The position numbers and the translations under genes are program-made. This document shows positions 5,037 through 7,600 of a DNA stretch of 7,600 nt, one piece after another. The notes beneath the pieces were generated by a model. The model was not told the DNA's origin. It worked only from the letters and a program-made list of their open reading frames with translations, and did no database searches. Source of the DNA: Tannerellaceae bacterium (GTDB lineage Bacteria; Bacteroidota; Bacteroidia; Bacteroidales; Tannerellaceae); the NCBI GenBank assembly GCA_031284275.1, contig JAITAD010000008.1:1-7600 (forward strand). The letters are read 5' to 3'. How positions within the stretch are numbered: the first letter of the stretch is position 1; each line of letters begins with the position of its first letter.

Positions 5037-5717
5037 ATGGCTACACAGCAGCAAAAAACTCCCGAAGTGGACGTCCTGCTTTCCAAGTCGGAAGCTTTCA
5101 TTGAGAAAAACTCGCGTAAACTCCTATACGGCGTCGGGGGAGTAGCCGCCATTATCGCACTGATCGTCGCCATCCAACATCTCTACCTGATTCCGCGCGA
5201 ACAACAGGCCGCCGTCGCCCTGTTCCGTGGCGAACAGTTTTTTCAAGAGGACTCTTTCTCGCTTGCCCTGAACGGCAACGGCGCCGACTTCGAGGGGATG
5301 GCATACATCGCCGACCATTACGGCAGTACGGCCTCCGGTAATCTCGCAAAAGCTTATGCAGGGATATGCAGCTTCCATTTAGGCGACTACGAGGGCGCTC
5401 TGAAATATCTCAAAGGATTCGACGCTTCCGACCGGATGGCGGCGCCGGTTGTCACCGGCCTTATCGGCGACTGCTACGCCAACCTCGGTGAGGTAGAGAA
5501 GGCTATCGGCTTCTTCGAAAAAGCCGCCCGACAGGCGAACAACGACCTTATCAGCCCCCTCTACCTGAAAAAAGCAGGCATCGCCTACGAGCATATCGAG
5601 AAATATGAAGAGGCGGCTAAGGCTTACGCTGCAATCAAAGAGAAATACTACACTTCTCCGGAAGCTGACGATATCGAAAAATATATCACACGCGCTACGT
5701 TGCGCTCATCTCATTGA
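5037..5717 (+). CDS. Membrane-anchored TPR protein, 226 aa
   Basis: A short charged N-terminus is followed by one membrane helix (residues 31-48, [15 protein letters not shown]) and a large soluble domain. TPR-like helical pairs lie at about 101-130 ([19 protein letters not shown]), 137-167 ([20 protein letters not shown]) and 175-205 ([20 protein letters not shown]). The layout (one N-terminal helix, then TPRs, about 220 residues) is that of the YfgM/TPR_21-like envelope proteins, which in enterobacteria bind the Sec translocon and periplasmic chaperones. That role is only an analogy here. The start follows a -7 box, and the stop is 2 bases from the ribH ATG, indicating co-translation. The gene commonly sits next to ribH in Bacteroidales (from memory). 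Confidence 0.88.
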   Translation: MATQQQKTPEVDVLLSKSEAFIEKNSRKLLYGVGGVAAIIALIVAIQHLYLIPREQQAAVALFRGEQFFQEDSFSLALNGNGADFEGMAYIADHYGSTASGNLAKAYAGICSFHLGDYEGALKYLKGFDASDRMAAPVVTGLIGDCYANLGEVEKAIGFFEKAARQANNDLISPLYLKKAGIAYEHIEKYEEAAKAYAAIKEKYYTSPEADDIEKYITRATLRSSH

Positions 5718-5719
5718 CG

Positions 5720-6214
5720 ATGGCTACCGCTTATCAGCCCCTCTCGGATTATGACTTCGACAGCGTCCCTTCGGGCAAGGAACTGTCCATAGGAATCGTT
5801 GTTGCCGAGTGGAACAAAGCCATCACGGAAGCGTTGTTGCAGGGTGCATGTAATACATTGGAGAAACATGAGGTGCAGCGGGAAAATATCCATGTCGTGC
5901 ACGTGCCGGGCAGTATTGAGCTGACGTTCGGCGCCAAACGCCTTGCCGAGAGTCGGGAGTTGGACGCCGTCATCATGTTGGGTTGCGTGGTGCAGGGCGA
6001 TACGCCACACTTCGATTATGTCTGCTCGTCCGTTACGCAGGGGATGACCGAGCTGAACCTGCTCTTCGGCCTGCCGTTTATCTTCGGGGTGCTGACGACT
6101 TCGACGATGGAACAGGCGCAGGAACGCTCCGGCGGATCATTGGGTAACAAGGGAGATGAAGCCGCCGTGACGGCCATCAAGATGGCCATCCTCTCACACA
6201 GCCTTGTCGATTAA
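5720..6214 (+). CDS. ribH: 6,7-dimethyl-8-ribityllumazine synthase, 164 aa
   Basis: Lumazine synthase catalyses the penultimate step of riboflavin synthesis: it condenses 5-amino-6-ribitylamino-uracil with 3,4-dihydroxy-2-butanone 4-phosphate in the cytosol, as large pentameric or icosahedral assemblies. Family motifs are in order: [12 protein letters not shown] (25-36, substrate-ring pocket), HVPGSIEL (61-68), [15 protein letters not shown] (87-101) with catalytic His97, [12 protein letters not shown] (122-133) and GNKGDEAA (142-149). Length is typical apart from about 20 extra N-terminal residues. ATG 5720 follows the TPR stop by 2 bases; a TTG at 5714 overlapping that stop would add two residues and is less likely. 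No FMN riboswitch is seen, so control is presumably that of the operon. No other rib gene is in view. Confidence 0.97.
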   Translation: MATAYQPLSDYDFDSVPSGKELSIGIVVAEWNKAITEALLQGACNTLEKHEVQRENIHVVHVPGSIELTFGAKRLAESRELDAVIMLGCVVQGDTPHFDYVCSSVTQGMTELNLLFGLPFIFGVLTTSTMEQAQERSGGSLGNKGDEAAVTAIKMAILSHSLVD

Positions 6215-6239
6215 AACAAGATAAAAGAAAAAGACCGTC

Positions 6240-6683
6240 ATGAAAAAGTTTTTCGTACTCTTCGCCGCCCTCCTCTCGCCGGTTTCCATAGCCTCCCTAA
6301 GTGCGCAGGTAACGGGAGGGCATCTGGTAAGCGCTACGCCGGGTTCCATAGCCTCCATAAGTGCGCAGGAGACTGTAATCGCCGCCGACACGACGTCTCA
6401 CAACTTCGGCGACATCAGTGAAAAGGGAGGAGACATTTCCCACATCTTCATCGTCCGTAACGCAGGCGACGCTCCCATGATCATCACCCGCGTCACGGCC
6501 AGTTGCGGCTGCACGACGCCTGAATGGTCGCAAGAACCTATTATCCCCGGTGGACAGGGGGAAATAAAGGTTACCTATTCTCCGCTTAACCGTCCGGGGG
6601 CTTTCCATAAGACTATCTCGGTGTATAGCAACGGGGCGGCCGGGGCGTTTTATCTGACAATAACGGGTAACGTGGTACCGTAG
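6240..6683 (+). CDS. Secreted DUF1573 domain protein, 147 aa
   Basis: An N-terminal signal peptide (MKKFFVLFAALLSPVSIASL) with a likely cleavage after SAQ is followed by a DUF1573 domain (about residues 52-145). This is a short Ig-like beta-sandwich abundant in Bacteroidetes, marked by HNFGDI, FIVRNAGDAPMII, ASCGCTTPEW with Cys89 and Cys91, and ITGNV. The closely spaced cysteines could be redox active or bind metal; the biochemical role of the domain is unknown to me. The region between signal peptide and domain is duplicated: SIASLSAQ (16-23) recurs as SIASISAQ (36-43), coded by a 60-bp-period repeat. The gene lies 25 bases after ribH and 38 bases before polA, in the same direction, and is probably part of their operon. 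Confidence 0.85.
   Translation: MKKFFVLFAALLSPVSIASLSAQVTGGHLVSATPGSIASISAQETVIAADTTSHNFGDISEKGGDISHIFIVRNAGDAPMIITRVTASCGCTTPEWSQEPIIPGGQGEIKVTYSPLNRPGAFHKTISVYSNGAAGAFYLTITGNVVP
6277..6369 (+). repeat. 60-bp-period duplication in the DUF1573 signal region
   Basis: Bases 6277-6309 recur at 6337-6369 with only a few mismatches; both copies contain TTCCATAGCCTCC and AAGTGCGCAGG. The period is exactly 60 bases, so the frame is kept and 20 residues are added, including a second SAQ cleavage-like motif. The 27 bases between the copies have no counterpart in the window. Confidence 0.85.
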
Positions 6684-6721
6684 CCTGCCACCTCTCACTT
6701 CCTCTTACCGACACCAGAGCC

Positions 6722-7600
6722 ATGAAACTCTTCCTGATCGACGCCTATTCACTCATCTATCGCGCTTACTTCGCCTTTATCAACGCACCGCGCATCACGT
6801 CGAACGGGTTGAACACTTCTGCCGTCTTCGGATTCGTCAATACGCTCGAAGAGGTTCTCCGCAAAGAAAATCCCAGCCACATAGCCGTAGCATTCGATCC
6901 TCCGGGTCCAACCTTCCGCCATGAGGCCTATGGACAATACAAAGCGCAACGAAGCCGGACGCCCGAAGATATCCATGCCTCCATCCCCATTATCAAACAA
7001 CTTATAGCGGCTTACCGCATCCCATCGTTCGAAGCGACAGGCTTCGAGGCCGACGACGTCATCGGTACGCTTGCCAGCCAAGCCGCTTCACAGGGGTTCG
7101 AGGTCTACATGCTGACGCCCGACAAAGACTATGCCCAGCTTGTCTCCGACCGTATCTTTATGTACCGACCTCGCTTCGGGGGCGAATACGAGGTCATGGA
7201 CGTTCCCAAAGTGCTCGAAAAGTTCGGAGTGGAACGTATCGACCAGATCGTAGACCTGCTCGCCCTGATGGGGGACAAAGTCGATAATATACCGGGATGC
7301 CCCGGAGTGGGGGAAAAAACGGCTGTTCGGCTCCTTTCAGAGTTCGGCTCCATTGACCAACTCCTCACGCAAACATCGCGCATCAAAGGTGTCCTCCGTT
7401 ACCGGATACAGCAGAACTCCGATGAAATACGTTTCTCTCGTCTGCTCGTAACCATCCGCACGGACGTCCCCGTAAGTTTTGATCCCGATCTCTGCCGACG
7501 TCAGCCTGCGGACGAGGTTGCCCTTCGCAAGCTCTTCACCGAGCTGGAGTTCCATTCTTTCCTTGACCGCTTCGTTAAAGAACCGTCCAAAAAGAAGGCC
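6722..7600 (+). CDS. polA: DNA polymerase I, N-terminal part (runs off right edge)
   Basis: The first 293 codons are present and open to the window end. They form the 5'-3' exonuclease domain used in primer removal and repair. Visible motifs are LIDAYSLIYRAY with Asp7, AFDPPGPTFRHEAY with Asp59, TGFEADDVIGTLA with Glu109/Asp111/Asp112, LTPDKDYAQL with Asp134/Asp136, and LMGDKVDNIPGCPGVGEKTA with Asp185/Asp188 and the helix-hairpin-helix, so the metal-binding acidic residues are all there. The tail (KEPSKKKA) is the start of the linker to the proofreading and polymerase domains, which lie outside. The ATG at 6722 is 38 bases past the DUF1573 stop. Family proteins are about 900-950 aa, so roughly two thirds is missing from view. 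Confidence 0.96.
   Translation, partial: MKLFLIDAYSLIYRAYFAFINAPRITSNGLNTSAVFGFVNTLEEVLRKENPSHIAVAFDPPGPTFRHEAYGQYKAQRSRTPEDIHASIPIIKQLIAAYRIPSFEATGFEADDVIGTLASQAASQGFEVYMLTPDKDYAQLVSDRIFMYRPRFGGEYEVMDVPKVLEKFGVERIDQIVDLLALMGDKVDNIPGCPGVGEKTAVRLLSEFGSIDQLLTQTSRIKGVLRYRIQQNSDEIRFSRLLVTIRTDVPVSFDPDLCRRQPADEVALRKLFTELEFHSFLDRFVKEPSKKKA

Noticed and set aside
1..7600. CRISPR array, tRNA gene, transposase or toxin-antitoxin pair
   Set aside because: I saw no regularly spaced repeats, no tRNA cloverleaf and no transposase or recognisable toxin motif on either strand.

Overview
The window looks like chromosomal DNA of a member of the Bacteroidales (Bacteroidetes). Three signs point there. Matches to the Bacteroidetes -7 promoter box (TAnnTTTG) sit just ahead of three transcription units. 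The lipoproteins carry an acidic stretch directly after the lipobox cysteine. The protein set (sialate O-acetylesterase, DUF1573 protein, TPR membrane protein, ribH, polA) is typical of the group. A family such as Tannerellaceae or Porphyromonadaceae is plausible but not shown by the sequence.

Layout. Bases 1-660 are mixed: a left-edge open frame of doubtful status, then two tandem + strand genes for small, charged proteins that resemble each other. Bases 661-980 hold no gene; they contain a C/T-rich tract, a GC-rich 9-bp hairpin and a terminator. Bases about 860-2760 form an AT-rich block (about one third G+C in a sampled line, against well over half in a sampled line of the esterase gene) read entirely on the minus strand. 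From its promoter near 2730 it runs: an unknown 81-aa protein, a two-helix small membrane protein broken by an amber codon, an intact 34-aa single-helix protein, a short ORF whose start echoes the 81-aa protein, a terminator-like hairpin, an intact lipoprotein, a paralogous lipoprotein put out of frame by a T7 run, and a second copy of the same kind of hairpin.

Bases 2767-3019 are a scar. A 146-bp inverted and frameshifted relic of the sialate esterase gene abuts one arm of a 45-bp imperfect inverted repeat. The other arm carries the -7 box of the intact esterase gene.

Bases 3040-7600 are ordinary G+C-richer housekeeping and glycan-use DNA on the + strand: a secreted SGNH-type sialate O-acetylesterase, then a probable operon of a membrane-anchored TPR protein, lumazine synthase (ribH), a secreted DUF1573 protein with a 60-bp duplication around its signal-peptide cleavage site, and the 5' part of polA running off the right edge.

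The main interest lies in the AT-rich block and its right border. It combines duplicated small-protein and lipoprotein genes, two structurally matching hairpins (one in the leader of a lipoprotein gene), a homopolymer frameshift just after a start codon, and an inverted-duplication scar overlapping a promoter. I could not identify a defined new system; the pattern fits a partly decaying accessory island with possible phase variation.
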